Origin: Nematopogon swammerdamellus
Lineage: Eukaryota; Arthropoda; Insecta; Lepidoptera; Adelidae
Assembly: GCA_946902875.1 (NCBI GenBank)
Contig: OX336344.1
Span: forward strand, 22,155,791-22,219,790
Direction: 5' to 3'
DNA: 64,000 bases
Positions 11,341-22,333 of the stretch are shown here, in pieces. Within the stretch, counting starts at the first letter, position 1. Every line of letters begins with the position of its first letter. A model generated the notes under the pieces. That model saw only the letters and a list, made by a program, of their open reading frames with translations. It made no database searches and was not told the DNA's origin. The translations under genes were made by a program, and so were the position numbers.

Positions 11341-12024
11341 ACGTTCCGTAACGTACCGTTCGTAAGATTGAATGCTAAATGTTAATCTTTAGTGTTTCAC
11401 TGCTCAGCCCTAAGGCTATTTAGCGTGATGGTATATAGCCTATAGTGAACCTCAAGAACTACTCTTTCCACTGGTGCAAACAGCATCAAAATCTGTTCAC
11501 TGGTTCCGGAGTTTACTTGAAACATACATACATACGGACAGACGTTCCCTTTTATAAGAAGTAGAGATTATATTACTATAGGTATATGATGAACAGGACG
11601 GAAACACGGTTTTTCCGAATTTTCGAGAGCCTACGTTGCGATTTTTTTAGATTCAAATTAATCCAATTGCCTTTCAGGCTATTGGTTGGTTAGCAAAGCC
11701 AGTAATTTTTCCTAACATCAAAATTAACGGTTTCTTTACAAGAAACATCAATCGGGAAAAACCGATTTTGGTACTACTGAACCATAATAGGCTTTTCCAT
11801 TTAATTCAAATTTCTAAGTTCAACTAAGGCCCAACCGTTCTTCCTTAAGTAAGTGCCTTCGTCAACAAAACTTTTTTTTTAAACTGACTCGGAGCGTTCT
11901 GGACGTAAGCCTCTTAGCTGTTCTTCAAGATCGAATGGCGCGTCCTTAGTGATGGCCTCCTTCAATTACTTACGGAGGCCTATACGAGTATTATACTGCA
12001 TGTAAGACTACTGTCCATTTTTAT
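11341..12024. other. Repeat L copy and unassigned sequence
   Basis: 11375-11575 (TTTAGCGTGATGGTATATAG, GGTTCCGGAGTTTACTTGAA, then CATACATAC) resembles 29850-30085 in reverse. The rest is unassigned. No gene. Confidence 0.35.
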
Positions 12025-12320
12025 TTTTAACCTCGCCCCCCCCCCCCCACCCGCGCAAACGGAGGGAGTTATATAATAGTTTAACTTGTGTGTGTATGTG
12101 TATGGGTGTGTCTGTCTGTGGCATCGTAGCTCCTAAACAGATGGACCGATTTGGATGCGGTTTTTTTATTAGAAAGCTGGTTTAATCGGGATGGTTCTGA
12201 GCTATGTTTGTAATCAAGTAATTAAGTAATCAAAAGATAATTATCTCAAAAAGTGCACCGACTTGCATGCGTTTTTTTTTAAAAAGCCTGAAATAAAAGT
12301 TAAATTACAAATTTTAAAGA
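12025..12320 (+). repeat. Repeat K, copy 1
   Basis: A C-run then TGTGTGTGTATGTG, TGTCTGTCTGTGGCATCG, GATGGACCGATTTGGATG, TTTAATCGGG and ACTTGCATGCG. The same order occurs at 49075-49345, so it is a dispersed repeat. Confidence 0.65.
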
Positions 12321-12356
12321 CCTCGACCCTTAACGCTTGACAACTTATTTCCGTTT

Positions 12357-12452
12357 ACTTAGTTAAAGTCGGGGGACCGCTAAGTAAATTAAATATAAAA
12401 ACTCAGAGCTGCGAGGGAATTACTTAGAGGTCCCCCGACTCCTTTAAGTAAG
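12357..12452. repeat. Short palindromic repeat
   Basis: CTTAGTTAAAGTCGGGGGAC is mirrored by GTCCCCCGACTCCTTTAAG about 50 bases later; a MITE-sized hairpin. Confidence 0.55.
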
Positions 12453-13065
12453 TACACGGAAATTATTTTTGATTTTTTAAATTTGTAATTTTATATAATT
12501 TATAAGTTCAGGAGAATTCTTCAATACTTGAATGCACATAACACTGGTAGGACAGCCTTTGTTGTCAATTTCAAGTCCAGTGAATCTAGTGATATTTTCA
12601 GACATGATATAAAACATCTTTTCACCCGATCACGAAAGCAAAGGAGTGTCACATGTCTCACTTTGATGTATGCGGGTGGGTGAGTGAGGGAGGAATGCAG
12701 ATGGATTTTATTTATTCCGTCGTAGCTCCAAAATGGCGCAATGGATTTTGATGAAAGACGTGTCCAACTATATTTTGTCATGATTCCGCGAGTAACAATA
12801 GAACTTCGACGACGACAACAAATTTCATTAAATAAGAAAAAATAATAACTAAAACTAAACAAAAAACTAATTGGCGGACACGAGGCGCCATGCTGACAAT
12901 ATTTTGAAATTAAGTTTAACTCAAAATCCATCGGGTATGGCAAAATGTACCTACTCGAGCTCTATGTCCATTTTAAATTATTTTAAACGCCCGACTGCAG
13001 CATTATCTACTCCACTTGTTTTCTTCGTCTTTCGTTGTCGGGTTTTATAACATTTATATTTTGTA
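12453..13065. other. No gene seen
   Basis: A 140-codon reverse frame (12943-12521) has no recognisable domain and biased low-complexity composition; I treat it as chance. Confidence 0.4.
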
Positions 13066-13430
13066 TTAGCTTTTGCTCGCGGCTTCGCTCGCGTGAAGTT
13101 CGTATTTAAAAAGAAGAAAGTATGTAAGTAAGCCCTTTATTTCGGCACGCGGCACAATTCGGTTTGTATGAGAGTCACATCTTTGCGTAACCGGAACTGA
13201 ATTTTAAATAATTTTATAGTTAAAAGTTCCATCGAATACCGGATGATCGATTGAAGAGTTATGGAGGAACATACATACATACACAAAGTATTTCTAAAAA
13301 TCGTCAATTTAGTTTTAGTATCATACATAGACATAGAGTCTACAAACGCAATATCTCATAAAACAAAGCATCTTACTCCATGACCATCCCTTACAGATTT
13401 ATTATAAGTAATATTGATTGATTATCAGTT
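13066..13430 (+). mobile_element. Family D repeat
   Basis: Opens TTAGCTTTTGCTCGCGGCTT, with the same block order as other D copies and a short internal deletion before the GGATGATCGATTGAAGAG block. Ends in the ATTGATTGATT tail. Confidence 0.7.
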
Positions 13431-13826
13431 TTGTTTCCACAATTACATTTTTATTTAAAGAAACGCGTTTTTCGACCCGCATATATGGACAGACAGACAG
13501 CTTGTATACACTCTTATGTATCTATATATGCTTGTCTCCCACGTGAAGATGCTTGAAAAACGTTCCTTCACATTATTTACAGCACAATGTTCTTACCAAT
13601 TTCTTTGATCAAAAATCCAATCTCCTGAACAATGCCTCTGGCCTTTTCACTTAATTATTAGGGTTCACCTCTGAGGCCTTAGTGAGGCGATATAACTATT
13701 TTTGACGTAAAGTAGCCTCTATGTTGACTCACAGGGTTGTCACTTTGCGAAAGTGCTGCGAACGAGGAATTAATTAGTTACTAAGTAATTTTGCGACACG
13801 AGTGGACTTGCTTTCAAATCAGTTTT

Positions 13827-13920
13827 AAGGTTTCCGTATCCCGTACGGAAGCCTATTACGAAGCCTACAACATCTGTCTGTCCGTCCGTCCGTCCGATGG
13901 ATGTTTCTTTAGAACCGTAA
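13827..13920 (+). mobile_element. Family C 5' fragment
   Basis: GGTTTCCGTATCCCGTACGG, CCTATTACGAAGCC and CTGTCTGTCCGTCCGTCCG, then cut at GAACCGTAATAG by the following SINE. Confidence 0.65.
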
Positions 13921-13926
13921 TAGCTT

Positions 13927-14250
13927 GTACCGTGTGGGGCCGGTACTTTAAAAGAATAGTCCCACTGCATCTCTCCCCGTGTATGTCGTAAAAGGCGACT
14001 AAGGGATATGACTCCCTTCTTATATTACTAGGTGGTAGGGTTTAACCCGCCCGGGTTGGTACCACCGCACTGAATGAAAGGTCGATCGAAACGGCTATGT
14101 AAATAGTTTGTGTTTTCCGTCCAGTTCAGTGTAGCCGGCACGACCTAAGGGAGGCACTGACGTGGCACCAAGTTCACCCGGTGTTATGGGCTGACATCAC
14201 GGATGTTGTAGGTGATGTAGCCAACCGTGTCAGTTTAAATAAAACATTTA
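13927..14250 (+). mobile_element. Chimeric SINE: B head on SINE-A body
   Basis: ACCGTGTGGGGCCGGTACTT through GTCGTAAAAGGCGACTAAGG is the family B head. It runs directly into the SINE-A body (ACTAGGTGGTAGGGTTTAAC, GGTTGGTACCACCGCACTG, GGGCTGACATCACGGATG). The same junction (GGGATATGACTCCCTTCTTA) occurs at 25192, so this is a propagating subfamily and not a chance neighbour. Confidence 0.75.
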
Positions 14251-14303
14251 AAAAAAAGCTAGCCGGTTTAAATTTTCACAGAATATGTGTTATTTTGGCA
14301 TAT

Positions 14304-14735
14304 GGACCGTGTGGGGTCGGTACTTAAAAAGAATAGCCCCACTGCATCTCTCCCCGTCGCATGTCGTAAAAGTCGACTAAGGGATCGTCAGCCTCGGCAG
14401 CTCAGTGGTGCGGTCAGTTATTGGATGGGTGACCGCCCGACCGTTGGAGGCTGACCGTGGTTCGGATTCCACGTTAAACTGTAGGTCCCTTCCCTTCTTA
14501 CCTTACTGGGTGGTAGGGTTTATCCCGGCCGGGTTGGTACCACCGCACTGAGCGAAACGTCGGTCGAAACGGCTATGTAAATAGTTCGTGTTTTCCGTCC
14601 AGTTCAGTGTAGCCGGCGCGAAATGAAGGGAAGCACTGACATAGCACCTAGTTCACCCGGTGTTATGGGCTGACATCACGGATGTTGTAGGTGGTGTAGC
14701 CAACCGTGTCAGTTTCCATAAAAAAAAAAAAAATA
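14304..14735 (+). mobile_element. B head joined to complete SINE-A
   Basis: Family B head (14304-14388) followed at 14389 by CGTCAGCCTCGGCAGCTCAG, the SINE-A tRNA-like start. Most of the 5S-like segment is deleted. The body is complete and ends in A-rich sequence. The same B-then-A order is seen in reverse at 35113-35511. Confidence 0.75.
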
Positions 14736-15146
14736 ATAATAAATATATAAATAAATATGGAACCTTAACTAGTGTCAGCGTCTGAGACTCTACCGAATCG
14801 TCAGTGTGGTTTCTTTCCGCGATTATGAGAACGCTCGGTCGAATTTAGGTTCGAATTCAAATTCAAAATTAGAATTCCCATATCCAACGAATTCCACGAG
14901 ATTCAACCGTAAATGTTGAGACAAGTTGACATTCAATTGAACTTATTGGATGGGTCAATCTGACAAGTTTGCGAAGTTATTACAATAGTAGAAATCATTA
15001 CAGCGAAGATTGTGTGAAGTTAGCGCGAAGTAGTAAATAGCTCTCTGTTAATCCTAAGGTGATTTACCCTGCTCATAGCGGTCGGCGAGATTACCATAGT
15101 GAGATTAGAATCTATGGAATTTTTATCGATAAAGTTACATACATAC
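14736..15146. other. No gene seen
   Basis: Unassigned, moderately AT-rich; a CATACATACATACATAC microsatellite lies near 15138. Confidence 0.35.
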
Positions 15147-15830
15147 ATACATACCACACACGCTGTATCCCGACGATCAGGGTAAGCAGAGTAATCGATG
15201 TTGTGCTGCAAGAACACGGCTAAATTACAGCACAATACACTGAAAAACCGGTTAGTCAGTTAGTAACTAAATTTTGTGTACTTAATACATTACAAAACAG
15301 TTTAGTTGCTGTGGTGTGGTGACTACAAAACTAGCAGTTACCACAACTAAACCGAGTTTAGTAAATCAGTTTGGTTGCTTCCTACTTAACTGTTTGTTAT
15401 AGAAAAACTGTTTGTTGCATAACAGCTAATAATAAAAAGATTTGTAATGTATAGCTGAACTTGGGTAGTTGGTTACAAAAGAGGATTTTACTAAATTGTG
15501 GTTAGTTGCCGCAGCTAAACCGGTTTAGGTAACTTTATTTAGTACGTACCAAATTTGAGTAAAATAAAATTTAAAAAAATTAAAAATTTAGTAAAAAAAT
15601 TTTTCTCAGTGTACCGACCGCCACGTTTAGCAAAGTATATGGACAAGATAACTATCAAGCAGCAAGTAAGGCACAAAGACCCACGTGCTGCACGACTCGG
15701 TGGAAGGACCGTGCCAAGGTGAGAGGTGGCAAGCCTGTCGTCCTTTAGCACGGCATCTTGTCCTTATCCCTTAGTCGCCTTTTACCACATGCACGGGGAG
15801 GGATGCAGTGGGGCTATTCTTTTTAAGTAC
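15147..15830 (-). mobile_element. Family B repeat split by a MITE
   Basis: Left part 15147-15239 (ACACGCTGTATCCCGACGAT to CAGCACAATAC); right part 15612-15830 (ACCGACCGCCACGTTTAGCA to the head complement). Joined across 15240-15611 they make one ordinary family B copy. Confidence 0.7.
15240..15611. mobile_element. MITE-like insertion inside family B
   Basis: Ends ACACTGAAAAACC and TTTTTTCTCAGTGT are imperfect inverted repeats. The interior is rich in ACTAAACC / GGTTTAG motifs. It interrupts an otherwise continuous family B copy. Confidence 0.6.
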
Positions 15831-16044
15831 TTACCGATAATATAAACTATTTTGCAAGAACATAGTCGAAAAGTCGAATCCTAATTTGTGGAATTTTCTA
15901 AAGTTTTTCACAATAATTTATAACAGTTTATATAATTTTTTTAACTAATATTTTAATAAAATCAAATTTTAATTCGATTTTAGGCAAGAATAGGTATTTG
16001 TGGATGGCTACACAAATCGCTTACAACACAATGGCTTAGTCTTT

Positions 16045-16330
16045 CTTACAGATACATCACAGACGCTGCTCTGTGGAACTAGCATCCCTTATTCCCTGCC
16101 ACCCGTCCTATCACCGCATGACTCGTCGCAGAGAGACTCAGCACCCTTTTGTTGTTGACATTGGGCTTTTGGGAACCGATCGGTATACTAAAGTGTTTCC
16201 CGAATCTTTTAACCTGGGGTGTCTTCCAACGTCGTATCAACATGCTAGGCCAGCCTAGTAACAGTTCGCAAATCTGCTGGCATGGCGCCTAACTGAGCGT
16301 GGTTTCGCGAGGAGAGGTGATTTTGGCTCT
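16045..16330 (+). mobile_element. LINE 3' coding fragment, second LINE family
   Basis: RYITDAALWN, HPFVVDIGLL and FPESFNLG in shifting frames match the C-terminal tail seen at 62000-62200 and 30395-30605 (HPFVVDRRVLRT; FFNLGVFKRR). A C-run at 16350 follows. Degenerate. Confidence 0.55.
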
Positions 16331-16599
16331 GTCAACTGCCCCTCATGCCCCCCCCCCCCCCCCCCCAACTGCCACGCATGTCTCTCGGCACAGTTGGATT
16401 ACTTAAAAAAATACCCCCCGATGTCAACTCTGAAAATAACTTCTATTTTGTGGAGATAAGATCGTTTCAAAGCCTATTATGGCTAACTTTCCTCACTCTA
16501 AAGCCAATTACAACATAAAATAGGTAGTCTAAACCAGATCACTCGATCCCTGTCTATATTTTGGTCGCTGAAAGCTTGATCATGTACCTGGTGTGTGCT
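16331..16599. other. Homopolymer C-run and unassigned sequence
   Basis: About 16 consecutive C at 16350-16366; otherwise nothing recognised. Confidence 0.4.
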
Positions 16600-17005
16600 A
16601 TTATTGAGAAGGACGTTTAAGGTGATGTGAGACTGCGTCTGACTCGAATTTCAAGAAGTGTACCGCCAATATTACTTACCTGCCAGATTCAGTTTGAATA
16701 TATGTAAAACTGCGTCCGAATGTCCATGGGCGTCGCTAGACACCTTATGGGTGACACGGCGCCACATGTCGCGCTTAGTAAAAAAAAAAAAAAAACTTCA
16801 TCTATCAGCGCAGATCGATAGCTTTTTGAAAACACGATTTGATTAACTTCGCTCGATAAAAAAAAACATGAACATGCCTCTGAATTTAGTTATAAAAACG
16901 TATTTAAGGCAACATGACCAAATCAAGGCTTTGGAAAAAATATATTTTATTTGTTGAATAAACATATATCAAGATCCGTAGCTTTTTACTTCTGGTGTTT
17001 GCTCA
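16600..17005 (+). repeat. Dispersed repeat P, copy 1, with nested LINE tail
   Basis: Matches 57520-57870 in reverse complement: GACTGCGTCTGACTCGAATT, GATAGCTTTTTGAAAACACG, CATGAACATGCCTCTGAATT and ACATGACCAAATCAAGGCTT. A LINE tail (16695-16797, with CATGGGCGTCGCTAGACACC, GGCGCCACATGTCGCGCTTA and an A15 run) interrupts it and is absent from the other copy. Confidence 0.7.
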
Positions 17006-17489
17006 CATATTTTCACGGCTTCGCTTGCTGGACAAGGTTATGCCCTTTCAATCCTTTTTGAATCTTTGATGTCAGTATTATATTTCCGATCCTGCGCATT
17101 TGAAAGGAACACAATATATCTCGAGTGGGGAGTGAAGCGTCGTGTGGTCTGATGGGGATAAGCGTGCTGTTGAAGGCTTAGTGAATTATCTTTAAGGTTT
17201 GAAGTGCAATGACCTTCTTACGGTACAATAGTAAGTGTTTAGGGGGAGTAATGGAGAAAAATTGGAGAGGCGTATGTCCAGCAGTGGACGCGTAAATGCT
17301 CACTGACTGAGGTAATGTATGAAATGTTGCGCTTTCTTTTTTAAGAAAATTTTATAAAGTTATTGTTTGTTTTCGTAAAAGTGGGAATTAAAAAAAAAAA
17401 ACCTAATTCTTTCTAGTTGGACGAAATATTTTACTTGCAGAATAGGTAGGCAAGTAAAATATACCTAATTAAAGTTTGTGTACCTAAAC
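17006..17489. other. No gene seen
   Basis: 17265-17300 (GTATGTCCAGCAGTGGACGC) is a motif common in lepidopteran LINEs. No open frame supports a gene. Confidence 0.35.
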
Positions 17490-17762
17490 ACCGTGTGGGG
17501 CCGGTACTAAGGGATAAGGACAAGATGCCGTGCTAAAGGGCGACAGGCTCGCCACCTCTCACCTTGGCACGGTACTTCCACCGAGTCATGCAGCAGGTGG
17601 GTCTTCGTGCCATACTTGCTGCTTGATCGAATTAATCTTGTTCGAATACTTTGCGAAACGTGGTAGTCGATGTTGTGCTGTAATTGCCCAGAGTTCTTGC
17701 AGCACAACACCGATTACTCTGCTTACCCCGATTGTCGGGATTCAGCTTGTGTGATGTGTATG
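17490..17762 (+). mobile_element. Family B repeat, forward copy
   Basis: ACCGTGTGGGGCCGGTACTA through GACAAGATGCCGTGCTAAAG, CTTGGCACGGTACTTCCACC, GTTGTGCTGTAATTGCC and CTTGCAGCACAACACC to GATTCAGCTTGTGTGATG. Part of the head is deleted. Confidence 0.7.
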
Positions 17763-17833
17763 TATCAAAGTTTAATTATTTTAAATTAGGTTCAATTAAT
17801 TTAATTGTTAAAGCATATTTTTTTCTACATATG

Positions 17834-18331
17834 TTTCACGAGTCATGAGCACAGATGGACAGTGGACTAAGATTGTACGCAAGTGTATAGTAGTCGAACG
17901 ACGCGTGTGAGCCCAATAGCAGGCCTCACGCACTCTATGTACTTGCGCGCGCTAACTACCTACCGCCCGACGGGCCGCCGGCGGTCTTTTTCAGTACAAA
18001 TTCGTCAGCCGCGCCAAGTATACATAGACGCTCGCCCACGCAACTGCGCGCAGCTGCAAAGCAATAAACACTTTACACTCGATCGTTAAGGTACATTTTC
18101 GCCAGCAGCGATTGGCGATGTGAAACAGTAGGCTATTAAAGCCCGAAGGTAGGAACATTTTCTATGGAGTGATTTATCTGTTACGAAGTAACTATTAAGT
18201 AATCCGTGCCAATAGGCGACGAGCGTCGACTGACGCTGACTGACGAACCAATCGCGTGCAGCGTAGGCGCCGTCGACGTCACAACATCCCGTCAAACCGA
18301 CCAATGAAAAGTGTGCTCATGACTCGTGAAA
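17834..18331. mobile_element. DNA transposon, 19-bp perfect terminal inverted repeats
   Basis: TTTCACGAGTCATGAGCAC at 17834 and GTGCTCATGACTCGTGAAA ending at 18331 are exact reverse complements. The 498-bp interior is GC-rich (CGACGGGCCGCCGGCGG near 17970) against AT-rich flanks. No target duplication is obvious and there is no coding sequence. Confidence 0.7.
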
Positions 18332-18541
18332 GCAACTGTAATATATTATAATTAAAATAATGTTATTAAATGAGTTAATAAAATATGTAATGTTTATGAA
18401 ACGAAATTAAAATCATGTTAGTAAGAATTATTTCTTTTATTCGACATTATAAATAGGATGTGGTGAACAACTTCAGAGGAATGACGGAGAAAAAAAAGGC
18501 ACATCTCAGCAATTTCCTAAATGATCAAGGTTATATATTCC

Positions 18542-18808
18542 ATGGTTCGGATTCCACGTTAAACTGTAGGTCCCTTCCCTTCTTACCTTACTAGGTGGTA
18601 GGGTTTATCCCGGCCGGGTTGGTACCACCGCACTGAACGAAACGTCGGTCGAAACGGCTATGTAAATAGTTTGTGTTTTCCGTCCAGTTTAGTGTAGCCG
18701 ACATGAAATGAAGGGAAGCACTGACATGGCACCTTGTGTTATGGGCTGACATCACGGATGTTGTAGGTGATGTAGCCAACCATGTCAGGTTCCATAAAAA
18801 AAAATATA
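18542..18808 (+). mobile_element. SINE-A, 5'-truncated before the B box
   Basis: Starts at GGTTCGGATTCCACG (B box) and runs to TTCCATAAAAAAAA. Followed by TATATATATATA. Confidence 0.8.
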
Positions 18809-18862
18809 TATATATATATAACGTTGTATTATTAATTAATTAATTACAAATTGCGTATAGAA

Positions 18863-19165
18863 ATTTGACAAAGGCTCTTTACACCTGATATACTCAAATA
18901 ATTAATTAGTCTTTGTAGTCAGAACTCTCAATAAAATGGTTAATTTGCTCTCAGGCTGTATTTTCGATAAACGTTAAGCGATGTTATTATGTGGATAGTC
19001 CCTAAAAGATTTGTAATAAATAATTTTTATGAAAAATAAAAATACGAAATTTCCTGCCGGATATTCTTCGTAGGCTTAATTGAACCGGATGGAACAAATT
19101 GTGACAAGTACAGTCTTACTGCCTAACAATGCTCAATCAATACTAATAAAAAAATAACACATCTG
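18863..19165 (+). repeat. Repeat Q, copy 1
   Basis: AGTCTTTGTAGTCAGAACTC, TTTCGATAAACGTTAAGCGA, GATGTTATTATGTGGAT and TCCTGCCGGATATTCTTCG also occur in order at 44225-44545. Non-coding dispersed repeat, possibly a LINE 3' UTR. Confidence 0.6.
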
Positions 19166-19216
19166 TAAGCTATGGTAATAGACTAGGTTTTTTTTTATTT
19201 TATCCGGTATGCATCG

Positions 19217-19478
19217 TCGTCAGCCTCGATAGCTCAGTGGTGCAGACAGTCAACTGTCGCTATTGAATGTTAAGCAACGCTGGGTGCGGTCAGTACTTGG
19301 ATGGGTGACCGCTGACCGTTGGAGGCTGACCGAGGTTCGGATTCCTCGTAAAACTGTAGGTCCCTTCCCTCCTAATCTTACTTGGTGGTAGGGTTTAACC
19401 CGCCCGGGTTGGTACCACCGCACTGAATGAAACGTCGGTCTAAACGGCTATGTAAATAGTTTGTGTTTTCCGACCAGC
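19217..19478 (+). mobile_element. SINE-A with intact composite promoter, 3'-truncated
   Basis: Has the A box (GATAGCTCAGTGGTGC), the 5S-like segment (GTTAAGCAACGCTGGGTGCG then TCAGTACTTGGATGGGTGAC) and the B box (GGTTCGGATTCC). Nearly identical to 41079-41340, so a young subfamily. Ends abruptly at TTTTCCGACCAG. Confidence 0.8.
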
Positions 19479-19557
19479 AGGTCTATTCTTGTAAATTCTG
19501 ACAGCGGACTCAGCGCTGTTGTGGCGCTGAGAGCTACTTTTGGAAGTGGCTCTCATG

Positions 19558-19660
19558 GTGGCGGCGGTACGAGGCTATAATTTGAGCCTACCACCTAGTA
19601 AGGGGCAAGGCAACCTACAGTTTTACATCGGTTCCGAACGGTGAAGCAGCAGGTGTAGGT
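19558..19660 (-). mobile_element. SINE-J core fragment
   Basis: TTTGAGCCTACCACCTAGTA, then TCCGAACGGTGAAGCAGCAG, as in 35512-35705. Confidence 0.6.
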
Positions 19661-20008
19661 ATGCAAGTTACTTTGTTTTATGAGATAACTGCATTTTTAG
19701 ACTACCTATATGTAATGATATTAAAACTAAATTGACGATTTTTAGAAATATTTGCTGTATGTATGTATGTTCCTCCATAACTCTTAAACCGATTACCCGA
19801 ATTTGATGAAAGTTACTACAAGCACATTTAACTATACGTGAAACAGGATAGGTTAAATAAAATTCAGTTCCGGTTACGCTAAGATGTGGCTCTCATACAA
19901 ACTGAATTGTTCCGAGCGCCGAAATAAAGGTACGGTAGCGGGCTTACTTACTTTCTTCTTTTTAAATACGAATTTCACGCGAGCGAAGCCGCGGGTAAAA
20001 GCTAGTAA
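19658..20008 (-). mobile_element. Family D repeat, reverse copy
   Basis: Begins AAGTTACTTTGTTTTATGAG and ends CACGCGAGCGAAGCCGCGGG. Contains GTATGTATGTATG and CTCCATAACTCTTAAACCG. Confidence 0.75.
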
Positions 20009-20566
20009 ACGATAAATGATTAACTAGCAGAGCGACCGCGCCGCCCCTGTATCGAGCCACTCCGCTACAGTGCCGCATGGTGCTGTCTCGCCATTACAGG
20101 TTGTCAACCCTTATAGGTAGGTAGGCTTTAACGCCAACCAATTTAATTAAAACCGCATCCTGTTTCACTTGAATTGTGTCCAGAATTGTACCCATCGAAG
20201 GGTTAAGTTTCTCAAGGATCAGTTTCCTGAGCAACGAAATACCCCACCGTACTAAATACTAGAAGCGGCAAAACGCGATGAAACTGATTATAGCATTGAC
20301 GGCCTAACCTGAGGCGAACACACACACACAAATGCATTAAAGTAAGTATTGTTTTATAACACATTGAGCTGCTTTGTTAATATAACCTAAAATTTGTTTT
20401 CATTGCAACCTTAGTTTCGGGAGGTTATTTGCTCATGTTAATGTGCATTTTAATGTTAGTAATTAATGCTTATACTAGACGACTAATCCAACTACACGAA
20501 TGTCACAACGTGACGTTTCATTTCACTAAGCTGTTTTCAATCATAACGATGTAACTGACACTTCAT
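20009..20566. other. No gene seen
   Basis: Includes CACACACACAC near 20320. No recognised repeat or coding frame. Confidence 0.35.
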
Positions 20567-20803
20567 TGGCGAACAAAACGACGTAATTGACCATTTTCAA
20601 ACAAAACAACGTAATTGAAATTTTGTTTTGCCTGTATCTTTCTTAATATTAAACAAAAAATTTTGTGACAGCATCAGATCGACTTAATAAATTGACAAAA
20701 TTATCATTTTTCAAATTCAAAATTTTGCGTGTAAGTAGGTGTTTTAGTTTTATGGCTCTACTGTAATATTTTGTTAAGCGCAATTACGTCGTTTTGTTCG
20801 CCA
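20567..20803. mobile_element. 237-bp MITE
   Basis: TGGCGAACAAAACGACGTAA at the left and TTACGTCGTTTTGTTCGCCA at the right are exact inverted repeats. A partial internal echo lies at 20603-20630. Non-coding. Confidence 0.75.
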
Positions 20804-21368
20804 GCTCCTCATTTATCTAATACAAATGCTTGACATGCACCTATACATGGCCCGAACACTACTACACTCGCAGAATTTTATGCTCACCGTCATGCGTGAA
20901 TGTATTTGTACGCCTCAGGTTAGAACAAACGACCTATACCTGTCGGTAAACAAATGTGCGTGGCTTCACATGAAATTTGTCATCATGATTACTTTCAAGC
21001 GATCGCATTACAGGCCATCTCATGATATGAATGCGCTAATGCTCCTCACTCGCGTATTTGCGGACATAAGACGATAAGGTGAGCCATATAATATATATAA
21101 CACAAGCATCAGTCATTGTGATAGCAGCTTATAAGCTCCTTTGGTCGATTACATGTTTTTTTCGGGAGTGATGTAAAAAGTTAAAAATTAAGGGGGACTC
21201 CCATACAACAAACGTCCGAAAAATCGATTAGTCACACTATTGAATAATAGATGGCGCCACAGGCTTTTATACATTGCATTGTTAAAAGACAAAAGATAGG
21301 CGGATAATGGCGGATAGATACGGAATCCTCCGTGCGCGAGTAAAACTCGCACTTAACAGATTTTTTAC
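20804..21368. other. No gene seen; family C scrap near 21319-21365
   Basis: An 83-codon frame at 20826-21077 has no recognisable features. GATACGGAATCCTCCGTGCG plus CTCGCACTTAAC marks a family C 3' end. Confidence 0.4.
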
Positions 21369-21660
21369 CCCCCTAAACCTTATCCGATTTTTACAAGTCT
21401 CCTTTTGTTGTAATAAGGACAGTCGAATCTACGTTCCTGTCTTTGTATTTTTTGAATATCTACAGTGATGACTTATTAAAGATTAATGAACTTCATGACA
21501 TCAAAAAATTAAAAATTAGATTTTTTGCGGTCGAAATACAAATTTTTGTCGCCGGTGTTGTAGGTATATTTCGTCTAAACAAAAAAATTTAAAGGAACGT
21601 AGATTGGACTAACCTTAAGACAAGAAAAAAAATTGTAAAAATCGGATAAGGTTTAGGGGG
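21369..21660. mobile_element. MITE with long inverted arms
   Basis: CCCCTAAACCTTATCCGATT is mirrored by AATCGGATAAGGTTTAGGGG, and the inner GTCGAATCTACGTTCCT by AGGAACGTAGATTGGAC. The arms reach about 75 bases each side of an AT-rich centre. Confidence 0.75.
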
Positions 21661-22325
21661 CTAGAAAACATAAATGCCGAAAGACGATTTATGTATGGAG
21701 AAAGGTCTGTCAAGCCCAGCTGGCATTTTCAATACCTATGTATGACGTTTACTTATACATTTTAATGAAATACCTGGCTATTTAGATTTTCAGACAAATT
21801 TAGTAAATCTGCTATATTATCCATATGACAGCAGGACAGCATTAGGCAATTTTTAACATGTTTCCAGAGACAACGTATTTCTAAATTTATTTTGTTTATT
21901 TTTTTTCGCGGTATTATTTCAATGTTTATGATTATTGGAACGTCTGTGTGCGGGCGCCTAAAATATGGTCGCGTGCTACCGGGGGCCCGGGTACTACCGG
22001 TTGGACACAGCTGGTTTAAACCTTCGTTACTGCGATCTGCGTTTCATTCCACCCAACGATATTATAATTCAGATGAAAAAATAAATATAATGTAATTGGA
22101 TACGTCACGAAAGCGTCAGAAAAATGATACAATGCTTATTAATTTGGTATCGAATGTTGGCTAAAAGCATGGAAGTAAATAGCTAGAAGGTGATTCGAAG
22201 AAACAATAAATACCTACAGACGGGGTTAGGGTAGAAAATTTTTCCCAAGAAAGTGTTACCAAATTGTCATAATTCATTTCACTCGATGGCTCCATTCAAC
22301 TTTCTGCGTGTACAGAACAGTACAG
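21661..22325. other. No gene seen
   Basis: Unassigned; a short GC-rich piece at 21945-22000 (GTGCTACCGGGGGCCCGGGT). Confidence 0.35.
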
Positions 22326-22333
22326 GTCATAAC

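Noticed and set aside
12521..12943. 140-codon reverse frame
   Set aside because: No domain, no splice or codon evidence, low-complexity stretch FLFSFSYYFFLF.
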